Below are positions 7,276 through 15,575 of a DNA stretch of 64,000 nucleotides, in pieces. Source of the DNA: Arthrobacter sp. (lineage in GTDB: Bacteria; Actinomycetota; Actinomycetes; Actinomycetales; Micrococcaceae); contig JAITLQ010000001.1 in assembly GCA_031277795.1 (NCBI GenBank), positions 62,001 through 126,000 on the forward strand, read 5' to 3'. Position numbers and translations under genes: made by a program. Position 1 is the first letter of the stretch. The number at the start of each line of letters is the position of its first letter. Below the pieces are notes generated by a model. It was not told the origin of the DNA. It worked only from the letters and a program-made list of their open reading frames with translations, and ran no database searches.

Positions 7276-7902
7276 GTGGAGCTTGAGGATCTGGTGACAT
7301 CGCGCCCGCTCGAGGGCGCGCTGGGCACGGATCTCGTGCTGATGTTGCACGGCTACGGCTCGGACACGTCCGCGGTCACGCCGCTTTTCGAGGTCCTGCC
7401 CCCGAACGCCACCGGGGTGGCGGTGCGTGGTCCGTTCGAGATGGACGACGAGCAATACGGCTGGTTCCTGCTTGATTGGGGGCTGCGCCCGGACCTCTCG
7501 CGCGTGATCGAGGCGGCCGCCTCGGTGCTGGCCCTCCAGGACCGGCTGGCGGCGACCTTCAGATCGGTGTCCGTGCTCGGCCACTCCCAGGGCATGGCCA
7601 TGGCCACGACCTTGCTGCGCCTGCGCCCCCAGGCGTATCGCTGCGCCGTGGGGCTTTCCGGCTTTGTGGTTGACCAACCGCTCCTGGACCTCGGCAACGA
7701 GCAGGCGCCGCGCGTCCCCTTCTTCTGGGGCCGAGACCCGGACGAGTTCGTGATCAACCCGGAGGCGCAGGCGCGCGCCGCCGAGTGGCTGAAGGAGCAC
7801 ACGGCGCTGACCGCGCGGCGCTACGAGGGCATGGGGCACCGCATCGGCGAGGACGAGATCAGGGACGTCGGCGCGTTCCTGCGCCATTACCTTCCGGTCT
7901 GA
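7276..7902 (+). CDS. Alpha/beta hydrolase, phospholipase/carboxylesterase type
   Basis: A 208-residue cytosolic esterase of the YpfH/carboxylesterase family, of normal length. The oxyanion motif is LHGYGSD, the nucleophile Ser is in GHSQGMA (about residue 103), the Asp in FWGRDPDEF and the His in GMGHRIGE, giving a complete catalytic triad. The GTG start lies 4 nt after the EEP gene, without a strong ribosome binding site, so translation is probably coupled to it. The natural ester substrate cannot be told from sequence. Confidence 0.9.
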   Translation: MELEDLVTSRPLEGALGTDLVLMLHGYGSDTSAVTPLFEVLPPNATGVAVRGPFEMDDEQYGWFLLDWGLRPDLSRVIEAAASVLALQDRLAATFRSVSVLGHSQGMAMATTLLRLRPQAYRCAVGLSGFVVDQPLLDLGNEQAPRVPFFWGRDPDEFVINPEAQARAAEWLKEHTALTARRYEGMGHRIGEDEIRDVGAFLRHYLPV

Positions 7903-8034
7903 GGCCGGCGTGGGCCGCGCATGCGAACGGCCGCGCGCGGGTGCGCCCGTGCACCGACGCCCTGGGCTGAACCCGCACGCCCGCTCCCGAAAGCTGGGCC
8001 CGCGTCCAGGCGGGTGTCTTACGCTTGGCTCACC

Positions 8035-8910
8035 ATGAGCAAGAAGAAGCACGGCGCCGGCATCTTTCCGCAGGAAACCAAGGTCGCACTCGGCCGCCAG
8101 GTGAGCGGCGACGACGGGCGTCCAGCCAGGGGTGTCCAGGCGGCCATGCTGCGCGTCCTTGGCGTGCAGCGCCCGCTCGTGTTGGCGTACGTCAAGCGGC
8201 TGCGTGCTAAGCGCCCCGGGGCCTCCGCCGAGGTGTTGATCGCCGTTGCCGAGCGGGACTTCCTGCGCGCCGTGACCGGTGCGGGAGCCGCCGGCGGCGC
8301 CACCGCCGTGATCCCTGGGATCGGGACGGCGGCCGCGCTGGGCGTCTCGGCCGGCGTCACCGTCGCCTTCCTCGAGGCCAGCGCGCTGTACGCGCAGACG
8401 GTCGCGGAGCTGCACGGGGTGGCGGTGAGGGATCCGGAGCAGGCCAAGCTGCTCGTCATGGCCGTGATCCTCGGCGACGAGGCGGCGGGGCTGCTCTCCG
8501 GCGTGAGCGAGCAGATCGTGGACGGTTCCACCGGGCCGTGGGGCGCCGCCGTGTCGACGCTGGGCGGTCAGGGCGGCACCTGGTCCATGGTGGGCAAGGA
8601 GCTCCAATCGCGCTTCCTGCGTCGCTTCGCCGCCTCGCAGACGGCCGGCGCCATGGGGCGCGCGCTGCCCTTTGGCATCGGAGCCGCCGTGGGTGGCGTG
8701 TCCTCCCGCGTGCTGGGCAGGCGGGTGGTGGTGTCGACCCGCCGCGCCTTCGCCTCGCTCGAGACCCTCGACGCCCGCGAGATCGGCGCCGCCGTGGCGC
8801 AGGCGCCCACCGACGCGGCGCAGCTCAGGGCGCTCGTGGCGGCCGAACGGGCGGCAGCAGGCGACGTGGAGCGCGCCATCGAGCAGGAGCGCGAGCGCCG
8901 GGCCTCCTAG
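8035..8910 (+). CDS. EcsC-like hypothetical protein
   Basis: A 291-residue protein from ATG 8035. A TACGCT -10 box at 8020-8025 sits 9 nt before the ATG and no ribosome binding site is seen, which suggests a leaderless transcript and argues against the longer frame from 7921. It has a Lys-rich start, a glycine-rich amphipathic or hydrophobic segment (GAGAAGGATAVIPGIGTAAA) and the alternating helical character of EcsC-type proteins, ending in a charged coil. I see no catalytic motif. Function unknown; probably membrane-associated. Confidence 0.7.
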   Translation: MSKKKHGAGIFPQETKVALGRQVSGDDGRPARGVQAAMLRVLGVQRPLVLAYVKRLRAKRPGASAEVLIAVAERDFLRAVTGAGAAGGATAVIPGIGTAAALGVSAGVTVAFLEASALYAQTVAELHGVAVRDPEQAKLLVMAVILGDEAAGLLSGVSEQIVDGSTGPWGAAVSTLGGQGGTWSMVGKELQSRFLRRFAASQTAGAMGRALPFGIGAAVGGVSSRVLGRRVVVSTRRAFASLETLDAREIGAAVAQAPTDAAQLRALVAAERAAAGDVERAIEQERERRAS

Positions 8911-8927
8911 GGGCCCCATGACCACAG

Positions 8928-8971
8928 CACGACGGCGGCGGCTCACCTTTCGGTGGGCCGCCGCCGTCGTG
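8928..8971. terminator. 20-bp hairpin between convergent genes
   Basis: Arms 8928-8947 and 8952-8971 pair over 20 bp with one G-T wobble around a tetraloop TTTC. The stem starts CACGACGGCGGCGG. It separates the converging EcsC-like and DUF445 genes and can terminate in both directions. Confidence 0.75.
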
Positions 8972-8981
8972 GGGTGCGTCG

Positions 8982-10259
8982 CTAGCCCCCCAGCAGCGCG
9001 TGAGCTATCGCGAAGATCGCGAGGCCGGCCAACGAGCCGACCACGGTGCCGTTGAGCCGGATGAACTGCAGGTCGCGGCCCACCATGAGCTCGATCCGCT
9101 CGGAGGCCTCCTGGCCGTCCCAGCTCGCCACCGTGTCGGTGATGAGCTCTGTGGCGCGGTGGCGGTAGTTCTTCACGACGTAGCCGGCCGCATCGCGGAG
9201 CCAGCCGTCCACCTTAGCCGCGAGCGGGTCCCCTGTGGAGAGGCGCGCGCCCAGATCGCGCAGGCCAGACTCGAAGGAGATGCGCAGCTCGGAGGCCGGG
9301 TCCTCCGCCGCCTCGCTGAGGGAGTCCTTGAGGCGATGCCAGCTGTCCAGGGCCACCTGGCGCAGCCGCGGGTCCTCGATGAACGAACGCTTGACGCGCT
9401 CCACGGCCTCGATGGTCTCCGGCTTGTTCTGCATGTCCTGCGCCAGCCCGGCGAGCCACTCGTCCAGCGAGCGCCGGGCCGCGTGGTGCGGATCGCTGCG
9501 CACGGCGGTGAGAAAAGCCGTGAGCTCGCGGTGCAGGCGTTCCCCGATGAGGCGCTGCACGGCGGAGGGAAGCCACGAGGGCGAGCGGTCGGAGACGATC
9601 TCGGTGATGCGTTCGGGGTGCTCGCTGGCCCAGTCGAGGGCCCGGTCCGCGAGTACGTCCACGGCCCCGCGGTGGTGCCCGTCCTCGATGAGCCGTTGCA
9701 GCAGGAGGCCAAGCGTTCCTGACCATTCCGGTTCGAGCATGTGTTTGCGCACCAGCTGCTCGGCCACGCGCTGGACGTCGGCGTCGGAGACCACGTCCAA
9801 CACGCCGCGCAGGAGAACGGCGCCCTCGCCCGCGGCCCTGCTGGCGTTGGCGGGGACCGCCAGCCACGCCCCGGCCTTCGCCGCGACCTCGAGCGACGCG
9901 AGCTTGGCGGCGAGCACCTCGTCCGAAAGGAAGTTCTCCTCGACGAAGTCCCCGAGGCTCTCGCCGATCTGGTCCTTCTTGCGCGGGATCAATGCCGTGT
10001 GGGGAATGCGCAGCCCGAGGGGGTGCCGGAAGAGCGCCGTGACGGCGAACCAGTCGGCCAACGCGCCCACCATGCCGCCCTCCGCCGCCGCCCTGACGTA
10101 GGCGAGCCACGGGTGGCGCTCCTGCAGCGCGAACGCGACGACAAAGATGATCGCCAGGACGATCAGCAGGCCGGTGGCGAAGGCCTTCATGCGCCGCAGG
10201 GCGGCGCGGCGTTCCTGATCGGCGGCCGTGCCGCCACCGAGGGCCGGGAGGGTGCTCAT
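8982..10259 (-). CDS. DUF445 family membrane protein
   Basis: A 425-residue protein from ATG 10259 (MSTLPALGGG); the longer frame to 10472 overlaps repeats and is not protein-like. The N-terminal helix (FATGLLIVLAIIFVVAFAL, about 30-48) and the following AAEGGMVGALADWFAVTALFRHP-type motif (seen as GGMVGALADWFAVTALF) are the family hallmark, and a second helix closes the C-terminus (GTVVGSLAGLAIFAIAHALL). The long helical middle is soluble. E. coli YjiN and Bacillus YheB belong here; the role is not established. Confidence 0.88.
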   Translation of the reverse strand: MSTLPALGGGTAADQERRAALRRMKAFATGLLIVLAIIFVVAFALQERHPWLAYVRAAAEGGMVGALADWFAVTALFRHPLGLRIPHTALIPRKKDQIGESLGDFVEENFLSDEVLAAKLASLEVAAKAGAWLAVPANASRAAGEGAVLLRGVLDVVSDADVQRVAEQLVRKHMLEPEWSGTLGLLLQRLIEDGHHRGAVDVLADRALDWASEHPERITEIVSDRSPSWLPSAVQRLIGERLHRELTAFLTAVRSDPHHAARRSLDEWLAGLAQDMQNKPETIEAVERVKRSFIEDPRLRQVALDSWHRLKDSLSEAAEDPASELRISFESGLRDLGARLSTGDPLAAKVDGWLRDAAGYVVKNYRHRATELITDTVASWDGQEASERIELMVGRDLQFIRLNGTVVGSLAGLAIFAIAHALLGG

Positions 10260-10288
10260 GCGCCCATCTTGCCTTGATCGTCGGCACC

Positions 10289-10336
10289 GCACGACGGCGC
10301 GTGGCTGGGTGTGGCGCGCGACGGCGCGTGGCTGGG
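10289..10336 (+). repeat. Two tandem copies of the dispersed CGACGGCG repeat
   Basis: GCACGACGGCGCGTGGCTGG (10289-10308, then G) and GCGCGACGGCGCGTGGCTGG (10316-10335, then G) are near-identical 21-bp units spaced 27 bp apart, in the divergent gap between the DUF445 gene and the glycerophosphodiesterase gene. Confidence 0.8.
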
Positions 10337-10461
10337 AGGTGCGGGGGCCCCCGGCCCGGCCGGCCCGGCAGGGCGGCGCCGGGCGGTGCCCTGCGGTGCC
10401 GAGCGGTGGAGTTTCCCTCGCGTCCACCGCGCGTTGGGTCGGCGCGACTACCGTGGTGGCC

Positions 10462-11328
10462 ATGCCGCGCATCTTTGCCCACCGGGGCTCCTCCGCCAGC
10501 TACGCCGAAAACACGCGCGCCGCCTTTGAACAGGCGCTCCTGGACGGTGCGGACGGCATCGAAACGGACGTCCACCTGAGCGCGGACGGCGTGGTCGTGT
10601 GCCATCACGACGCAACGCTGGGGCGCACGAGCAACGGCGCCGGCGCGGTGCGCGAGCTGAGTCTGCAGCAGCTGCGCGCCTTCGACTACAGCTCGTGGAA
10701 GGGCGTGGAGATCCCCGCGGCCTTCGGCACGGTGGGTGAGCAGTTCTGCACGCTCGAGGAGCTCGTGCAGATCGCCCTGCGCGCAGGCCGCGAGCTGGAG
10801 CTGGCGATCGAGACCAAGCACCAGGACGGGGACGACCCGCGGCTCGAGGCGGCGGTGCTCGCGACGCTCGAGGCGCTTGGCTTCGACCCGGCCACCCGCC
10901 GCCTGGGCCAGGTGAGTGCCTCGTTCATGAGCTTCGAGCCCAACGCGGTTGACCGCTTGCTCGAGCTCATGCCGCGAGAGGGAGTGTGCCAGCTCATCGA
11001 GGAGTCGGAGGAGGAATGGGCGCGCGATCCGCTGCTGCCGCGGGAGCACCCCGAGCTTCGCCCCGGCAGCGAGGAGCAGCGCCTCTTCGAGGGCGCGGCG
11101 CAGCGACTCCTGGCCGGGGCGGCGGGCATCGCCGGTCCCGGCGTCGACTTCATCCGCGCCAACGAACACGCGGCACGTCGCTGGTTCGAGCGTGCGGTGG
11201 CGAGAATCTGGACCGTGGACACGCTCGAGGATGCGGTGTACCTCCTGGGGCTCGGCGTCACCGAGCTCACGAGCAACGTGCCGGCGGCCCTGCGCGCGCA
11301 GCTGGACGGGGCGGGTGCGCTCGCCTGA
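10462..11328 (+). CDS. Glycerophosphodiester phosphodiesterase
   Basis: A 288-residue GDPD-family TIM-barrel enzyme. The first catalytic motif is AHRGSSASYAENT (His7, Arg8), followed by GADGIETDVHLSADG with the metal-binding Glu-x-Asp and HHDATLGRTSNG with the second His; IWTVDT sits near the end. It hydrolyses glycerophosphodiesters to glycerol-3-phosphate and an alcohol and lacks a signal peptide, so it is cytosolic. The ATG is preceded by a TACCGT -10 box only 7 nt away (10449-10454) and no ribosome binding site, suggesting leaderless expression. Confidence 0.93.
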   Translation: MPRIFAHRGSSASYAENTRAAFEQALLDGADGIETDVHLSADGVVVCHHDATLGRTSNGAGAVRELSLQQLRAFDYSSWKGVEIPAAFGTVGEQFCTLEELVQIALRAGRELELAIETKHQDGDDPRLEAAVLATLEALGFDPATRRLGQVSASFMSFEPNAVDRLLELMPREGVCQLIEESEEEWARDPLLPREHPELRPGSEEQRLFEGAAQRLLAGAAGIAGPGVDFIRANEHAARRWFERAVARIWTVDTLEDAVYLLGLGVTELTSNVPAALRAQLDGAGALA

Positions 11329-11444
11329 ACCGCTGAGGGCCTGAGCGGCTGAGCCGTTGAGCCGTTGAGCCGTTGGGTCGTCGGGCGGCGTGGGCCACTG
11401 GAGGGTGCGAGTCGCTGAGCCGCTGGGCGGCATGGGCCACTGGA
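11327..11444 (+). repeat. 8-bp tandem array plus a 20-bp direct repeat
   Basis: Starting inside the stop codon of the phosphodiesterase gene there are six 8-bp units (three perfect GAGCCGTT at 11351-11374, three diverged before them), two more at 11409-11424, and a 20-bp word GGGCGGCGTGGGCCACTGGA at 11383-11402 repeated with one change at 11425-11444. It fills most of the gap before azlC. Confidence 0.85.
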
Positions 11445-11502
11445 TGGCGCGGGGCGTGACGCACGACTTGGGCGGCGCCGCGGAGCCGGGCATGCTGGAA
11501 GG

Positions 11503-12201
11503 GTGAGACGTCTCAGCCCCGCCATGACCCAGAGCCTGGGGCTTTCCGTGGCCACGGGTCTGTACGGCATCTCCTTCGGCGCGCTCGGGGTGGCCGCCGG
11601 GCTGAACCTGTGGCAGGTCATCGCGCTCTCGGCGCTCATGTTCACGGGCGGCTCGCAATTCGCCTTCATCGGGGTGCTGGCCGGCGGTGGCGGCGGCGGG
11701 GCGGCCTTCGGGGCGAGCGCGCTGCTCGGCGTGCGCAACGCCGTCTACGGCATGCAGATCAACACCCTGGTGCGCCCCGGGCTGACGCCGCTCGCCGCCC
11801 ACGTCACGATCGACGAATCCACGGCCCTCGCGCTGTCCCAGGACGATCCCCGGGAGCGCCGCCTCGCCTTCTGGGCCACGGGCGTGGGGATCTGGTCGCT
11901 CTGGAACCTCTTTACCGTGGTGGGCGCCGTCCTGGGCGAGGCGATGGGCGACCCCAAGGCCTGGGGGCTCGACGGCGCCGCCGTGGCCGCCTTCCTCGGG
12001 CTGCTCTGGCCGCGCCTCAAGGGCCGCGAGCCGTGGGCCCTGGCCGTGGTGGCCGGGCTCGTGACGGCCCTCGCGGTGCCGCTTGTGCCGGCCGGCGTGC
12101 CGATCCTGGTGGCCGCTGTGGTGTCGGCCGCCTGGGGCCTGTGGGTGCCCGAGCCGGGCGGGAAGAACACCCCGCGGGTGTGGAAGCGGGGTGCGGCATG
12201 A
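11503..12201 (+). CDS. azlC: AzlC-family amino acid exporter, large subunit
   Basis: A 232-residue membrane protein of the AzlC (branched-chain amino acid export) family: the N-terminal SVATGLYGISFGALG, the FTGGSQFAFIG motif and the GVRNAVYGM segment are characteristic, with seven to eight predicted helices. The small partner azlD follows with a 4-bp overlap, as in azlCD of Bacillus and ygaZH/brnFE systems. It should export branched-chain or related amino acids. GTG 11503 is used here; ATG 11524 is a possible shorter start. Confidence 0.9.
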   Translation: MRRLSPAMTQSLGLSVATGLYGISFGALGVAAGLNLWQVIALSALMFTGGSQFAFIGVLAGGGGGGAAFGASALLGVRNAVYGMQINTLVRPGLTPLAAHVTIDESTALALSQDDPRERRLAFWATGVGIWSLWNLFTVVGAVLGEAMGDPKAWGLDGAAVAAFLGLLWPRLKGREPWALAVVAGLVTALAVPLVPAGVPILVAAVVSAAWGLWVPEPGGKNTPRVWKRGAA

Positions 12202-12509
12202 GCCTGTGGTGGTGGATCCTCATCGCGGCCGCCGTGGCCTACGTGACCAAGCTGGCGGGCTACCTCATTCCGCGCAGCTGGCTCGAGTCCGAGCGCGCCT
12301 TGCGCGTGGCCGGTTGCCTGACGATCGGCCTGCTCGCCTCGCTCACGGTGACGAACGCCTTCGTTTCCGGCTCGTCCGTGGTCTTCGACGCCCGCCTCGG
12401 CGCGTTGGCGGCGGCAGCCATCGCGCTCCTGCTCCGCGCGCCGTTCCTTGTGGTCGTGCTCTCCGGTGCGGCGGCGGCGGCGCTCTTGCGTCTCGCCGGC
12501 TGGGGCTGA
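12198..12509 (+). CDS. azlD: AzlD-family amino acid exporter, small subunit
   Basis: A 103-residue, four-helix membrane protein beginning MSLWWWILIAAAVAYVTKLA. Its ATG overlaps the azlC stop (ATGA). The pattern YLIPRSWL near residue 27 and the terminal helices fit AzlD. It should form the two-component exporter with AzlC. Confidence 0.9.
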   Translation: MSLWWWILIAAAVAYVTKLAGYLIPRSWLESERALRVAGCLTIGLLASLTVTNAFVSGSSVVFDARLGALAAAAIALLLRAPFLVVVLSGAAAAALLRLAGWG

Positions 12510-12799
12510 GTCCACGAGCGCGGCGCGCGGCCGTGACGCGCCCGGGGCGACACGGCGACGCGCGGCGCCCACACGCCGTCGTGCGCCCGGGGCTCCCTGC
12601 TGAAAAGTGCGCCAAATGGGGCCGGAACAAGCGAAACCGCCGGGCGGACTTCCTTGGATGATGCATCCGTGTGGACCCGACGCCTTTTCGTCATCCATCG
12701 GTAACTGACCGTGCGGTAGGCTCTGCGTCACGTCATTCTGTGGCGCCGCTCACAATTTGCTGTGCTGCGGCTTCGCGCACACCCAACCCTGGAGGAAAC
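12510..12799 (+). promoter_or_regulatory. 290-bp region upstream of the peptide-type ABC importer
   Basis: No gene seen. It holds a reverse copy of the dispersed repeat (12568-12588), a candidate -10 TAGGCT (12717-12722) and a near-consensus CRP/GlxR site TGTGG-N6-TCACA at 12739-12754, 46 bp before the ATG. The GGAGG ribosome binding site at 12791-12795 fixes the start of the binding-protein gene. Confidence 0.5.
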
Positions 12800-14491
12800 A
12801 TGACCAGCTTCGGCTCGCGTCGCGGCCTGAAGGCCGCCGCCGCCACTGTGGCCGTGTCCGCCCTGCTCCTCACCGGTTGCGCCTCCCAGCGCGCCGACGA
12901 CGGGGCAAGCAACAACGCGGCCAGCTCGGACGGCGGCAGCGCGAACGTCAACTCGACGTTCGTGTTCGCTTCCTCGTCCGATCCCACCTCGCTTGACCCG
13001 GCCACCGCCTCGGACGGCGAATCGTTCCGCGTGGCCCGCCAGGTCTTCGAGGGCCTCGTCGGCACCAAGCCGGGCACCGCCGATCCGGCCCCGCTGCTCG
13101 CCGAGTCCTGGACCCCGTCCAGCGACGGCACGAGCTACGACTTCAAGCTCAAGACCGGCGTGAAGTTCCAGGACGGCACCGACTTCAACGCCGAGGCCGT
13201 CTGCAAGAACTTCGACCGCTGGTACAACTTCGATGGCATCCTGCAGACGGAGGGCGGCGCTTACTACTACAAGTCGCTCTTCCAGGGCTACGCCACCAAG
13301 GACACCGACAAGGCCGTCTACAAGTCGTGCGAGGCCACGAGCGACTCCGAGGTCACGGTCAACCTGACCCGTCCGTGGGTCGGCTTCATCTCCGCCCTGT
13401 CCTTGCCCGCCTTCTCCATGCAGTCCCCGACTGCCATGGAGAAGTACGACGCCGACGGAGTGGGCGGCACAGCCGACGCCCCGGTCATGTCCGAGTACGG
13501 CAAGGCTCACCCCGTGGGCACCGGCCCGTTCAAGTTTGTCTCCTGGGAGAACGGCCAGCAGATCACGCTCGAGCGCAACGCCGACTACTGGGGCGACAAG
13601 GGCCAGATCGAGAAGGTCGTCTTCCAGGTGATCTCCGATCCGACCGCCCGTAAGCAGGCCCTCGAGGCCGGCACCGTTGACGGCTACGATCTCGTCGGCC
13701 CGGCCGACCTGGACGATCTGAAGACCAAGGGCTTCAACCTGATCAACCGCGATGCCTTCAACATTCTGTACCTGGGCATCAACTCCAAGGTCAAGGAGCT
13801 CTCCGACGTTCGCGTGCGTCAGGCCATCTCCTACGCCATCGACAAGGACCAGCTGATCAAGCAGGTCATGCCGGCCGGCACCAAGAAGGCCGTGACCTTC
13901 GTGCCCTCGACCGTCCGCGGCTTTACCGAGGACGTCGATCAGTACAACTACGACCCGGAGAAGGCCAAGGAGCTGCTGAAGGAGGCCGGCTACCCCGAAG
14001 GGTTCACGACCACCTTCTACTACCCCACGGACGTCTCCCGCCCGTACATGCCGACCCCGGCCGATACCTTCACCAACATCTCGCAGCAGCTGGCGAAGGT
14101 GGGCATCAAGGTTGAGGCCAAGCCCATGAAGTGGACGCAGTACATCCCCAAGATCCAGAACAGCGAAGACCACGGTCTGCACCTGCTGGGTTGGACCGGC
14201 GACTACAACGACCCCGACAACTTCGTTGGCGTCTTCTTCAACGGCGAGAAGCAGGAGTTCGGCTTCAAGGACGAGTCCCTGTTCAAGAACCTCGACGACG
14301 CTCGCCAGATGAGCGACGAGGCAGCCCAGACCGCCAAGTACTCCGAGATCCTCAAGCAGATCTCCCAGGTCCAGCCGGCCGTGCCCGTCGCGCACCCCGT
14401 CCCGACCCTCGCGTTCAACCCGCGCGTGACCGAGTACCCGGCCTCCCCGGTCCAGGACGAGGTCTACAACATGGTCAAGCTGTCCAAGTGA
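12800..14491 (+). CDS. ABC importer substrate-binding lipoprotein, family 5 (peptide/nickel type)
   Basis: A 563-residue lipoprotein. The signal sequence ends in the lipobox LLTGC (Cys about 31), so it is anchored on the outside of the membrane. The mature part follows family 5 (DppA/OppA): TSLDPATASDGESFRVARQVFEGL, the DVRVRQAISYAID segment and HLLGWTGDYNDPDNF near the C-terminus. It should bind oligopeptides or a similar solute. The two permease genes follow, but no ATPase gene does. A strong 16-bp hairpin separates it from the permeases, probably raising the ratio of binding protein. Confidence 0.94.
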   Translation: MTSFGSRRGLKAAAATVAVSALLLTGCASQRADDGASNNAASSDGGSANVNSTFVFASSSDPTSLDPATASDGESFRVARQVFEGLVGTKPGTADPAPLLAESWTPSSDGTSYDFKLKTGVKFQDGTDFNAEAVCKNFDRWYNFDGILQTEGGAYYYKSLFQGYATKDTDKAVYKSCEATSDSEVTVNLTRPWVGFISALSLPAFSMQSPTAMEKYDADGVGGTADAPVMSEYGKAHPVGTGPFKFVSWENGQQITLERNADYWGDKGQIEKVVFQVISDPTARKQALEAGTVDGYDLVGPADLDDLKTKGFNLINRDAFNILYLGINSKVKELSDVRVRQAISYAIDKDQLIKQVMPAGTKKAVTFVPSTVRGFTEDVDQYNYDPEKAKELLKEAGYPEGFTTTFYYPTDVSRPYMPTPADTFTNISQQLAKVGIKVEAKPMKWTQYIPKIQNSEDHGLHLLGWTGDYNDPDNFVGVFFNGEKQEFGFKDESLFKNLDDARQMSDEAAQTAKYSEILKQISQVQPAVPVAHPVPTLAFNPRVTEYPASPVQDEVYNMVKLSK

Positions 14492-14503
14492 CCCGGTTCG
14501 TGT

Positions 14504-14540
14504 GAGGGGGTGCCGGCGCACACCGCGCCGGCACCCCCTC
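14504..14540 (+). terminator. 16-bp perfect hairpin between binding protein and permease genes
   Basis: Arms GAGGGGGTGCCGGCGC (14504-14519) and its exact complement (14525-14540) enclose a 5-nt loop, 12 nt after the binding-protein stop. No T-run follows, so partial termination or mRNA 3'-end protection is likely rather than full stop. Confidence 0.75.
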
Positions 14541-14570
14541 CCGTTCCGATGACCTTCACGAAGGGGCATC

Positions 14571-15575
14571 GTGCTCAGATTCATTGCCAAGCGCCTGGGG
14601 CTGTTGGTCCTCACGCTCTTTGGACTTTCCCTCCTGCTGTTCTTCTGGGTGAGGGCGCTTCCCGGAGGCCCGGCCACTGCCCTGTTGGGTGAGAGGGCCA
14701 CCCCGGAAGCCATCGCCGAAATCAACGCCGCTTACGGTTTTGATCAGCCCATCTGGACCCAGTACGTCACCTATATCGGGAAGCTGCTCTCCGGAAACTT
14801 CGGCGTCTCGACGCAGACCAAACTGCCCGTCCTTGAGCAGTTCGGCAACCAGTTCCCCGCGACCTTCGAGCTCGCGATCTTCGCCATCTTGTTTGCCGTG
14901 ATCGTCGGCATTCCCTTGGGCTACTGGGCCGCCCGCCACTACGGCAAGTGGCAGGACAACACCTCGGTGGTGCTGTCCCTGCTGGGCGTGGTCATCCCCG
15001 TGTTCTTCCTGGCCTTCATCCTGAAGTGGATCTTTGCGGTGCAGCTCGGTTGGCTGCCCACCGCCGGCCGAGCGGACGTCCGGTTGGACGCCACGCACTA
15101 CACCAACTTCTATGTCTTGGATGGCCTCATCACCGGCGAACTCGACGCCGCGTGGGACGCCTTCAAGCACCTCATTCTTCCCGGCATTGCGCTGGGCTCC
15201 ATTCCGTTGGCCATCATCACCCGCATCACGCGTGCGGCCGTGCTTGAGGTGCAGGGCGCCGACTACGTGCGCACCGCCAAGGCTAAGGGCATGCCGAACA
15301 CGATCCTGCGCAACCGCTTCATCCTGCGCAACGCCCTGCTCCCGGTGGTCACCACGGTGGGCCTGCAGCTGGGTCTGCTGTTCGCTGGAGCGGTGCTGAC
15401 GGAAACGGTCTTTGCCTTCCAGGGTGTCGGCTACGGCATTGCCCAAGCGATCAGTAACGCCGACTATCCGGTGTTGCAGGCGTACATCATCTTCATCGCC
15501 CTGATCTATTCGGTCATCAACCTTGTCGTGGACCTGCTCTACGGCGTCATCGACCCGAGGGTGCGTGTGAAATGA
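14571..15575 (+). CDS. ABC importer permease, DppB type
   Basis: A 334-residue inner-membrane permease beginning MLRFIAKRLGLLVLTLFG, typical of DppB/OppB. Six helices are predicted and the cytoplasmic ATPase-contact loop is DYVRTAKAKGMPN (about 230-242). Start is GTG 14571, after AAGGGG. Its stop overlaps the next permease start by 4 bp. It forms the channel with the DppC-type partner. Confidence 0.94.
   Translation: MLRFIAKRLGLLVLTLFGLSLLLFFWVRALPGGPATALLGERATPEAIAEINAAYGFDQPIWTQYVTYIGKLLSGNFGVSTQTKLPVLEQFGNQFPATFELAIFAILFAVIVGIPLGYWAARHYGKWQDNTSVVLSLLGVVIPVFFLAFILKWIFAVQLGWLPTAGRADVRLDATHYTNFYVLDGLITGELDAAWDAFKHLILPGIALGSIPLAIITRITRAAVLEVQGADYVRTAKAKGMPNTILRNRFILRNALLPVVTTVGLQLGLLFAGAVLTETVFAFQGVGYGIAQAISNADYPVLQAYIIFIALIYSVINLVVDLLYGVIDPRVRVK

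Noticed and set aside
9214-11802. 862-codon open frame across three genes on the minus strand
   Set aside because: It crosses the DUF445 gene out of frame, the repeat array and the antisense of the phosphodiesterase, so it is not a gene.
12728-14725. Long open frame of 665 codons opposite the binding-protein gene
   Set aside because: It mirrors the codon-position bias of the lipoprotein gene on the other strand, has Val/Gly/Asp-rich composition without domains, and no matching ribosome binding site.
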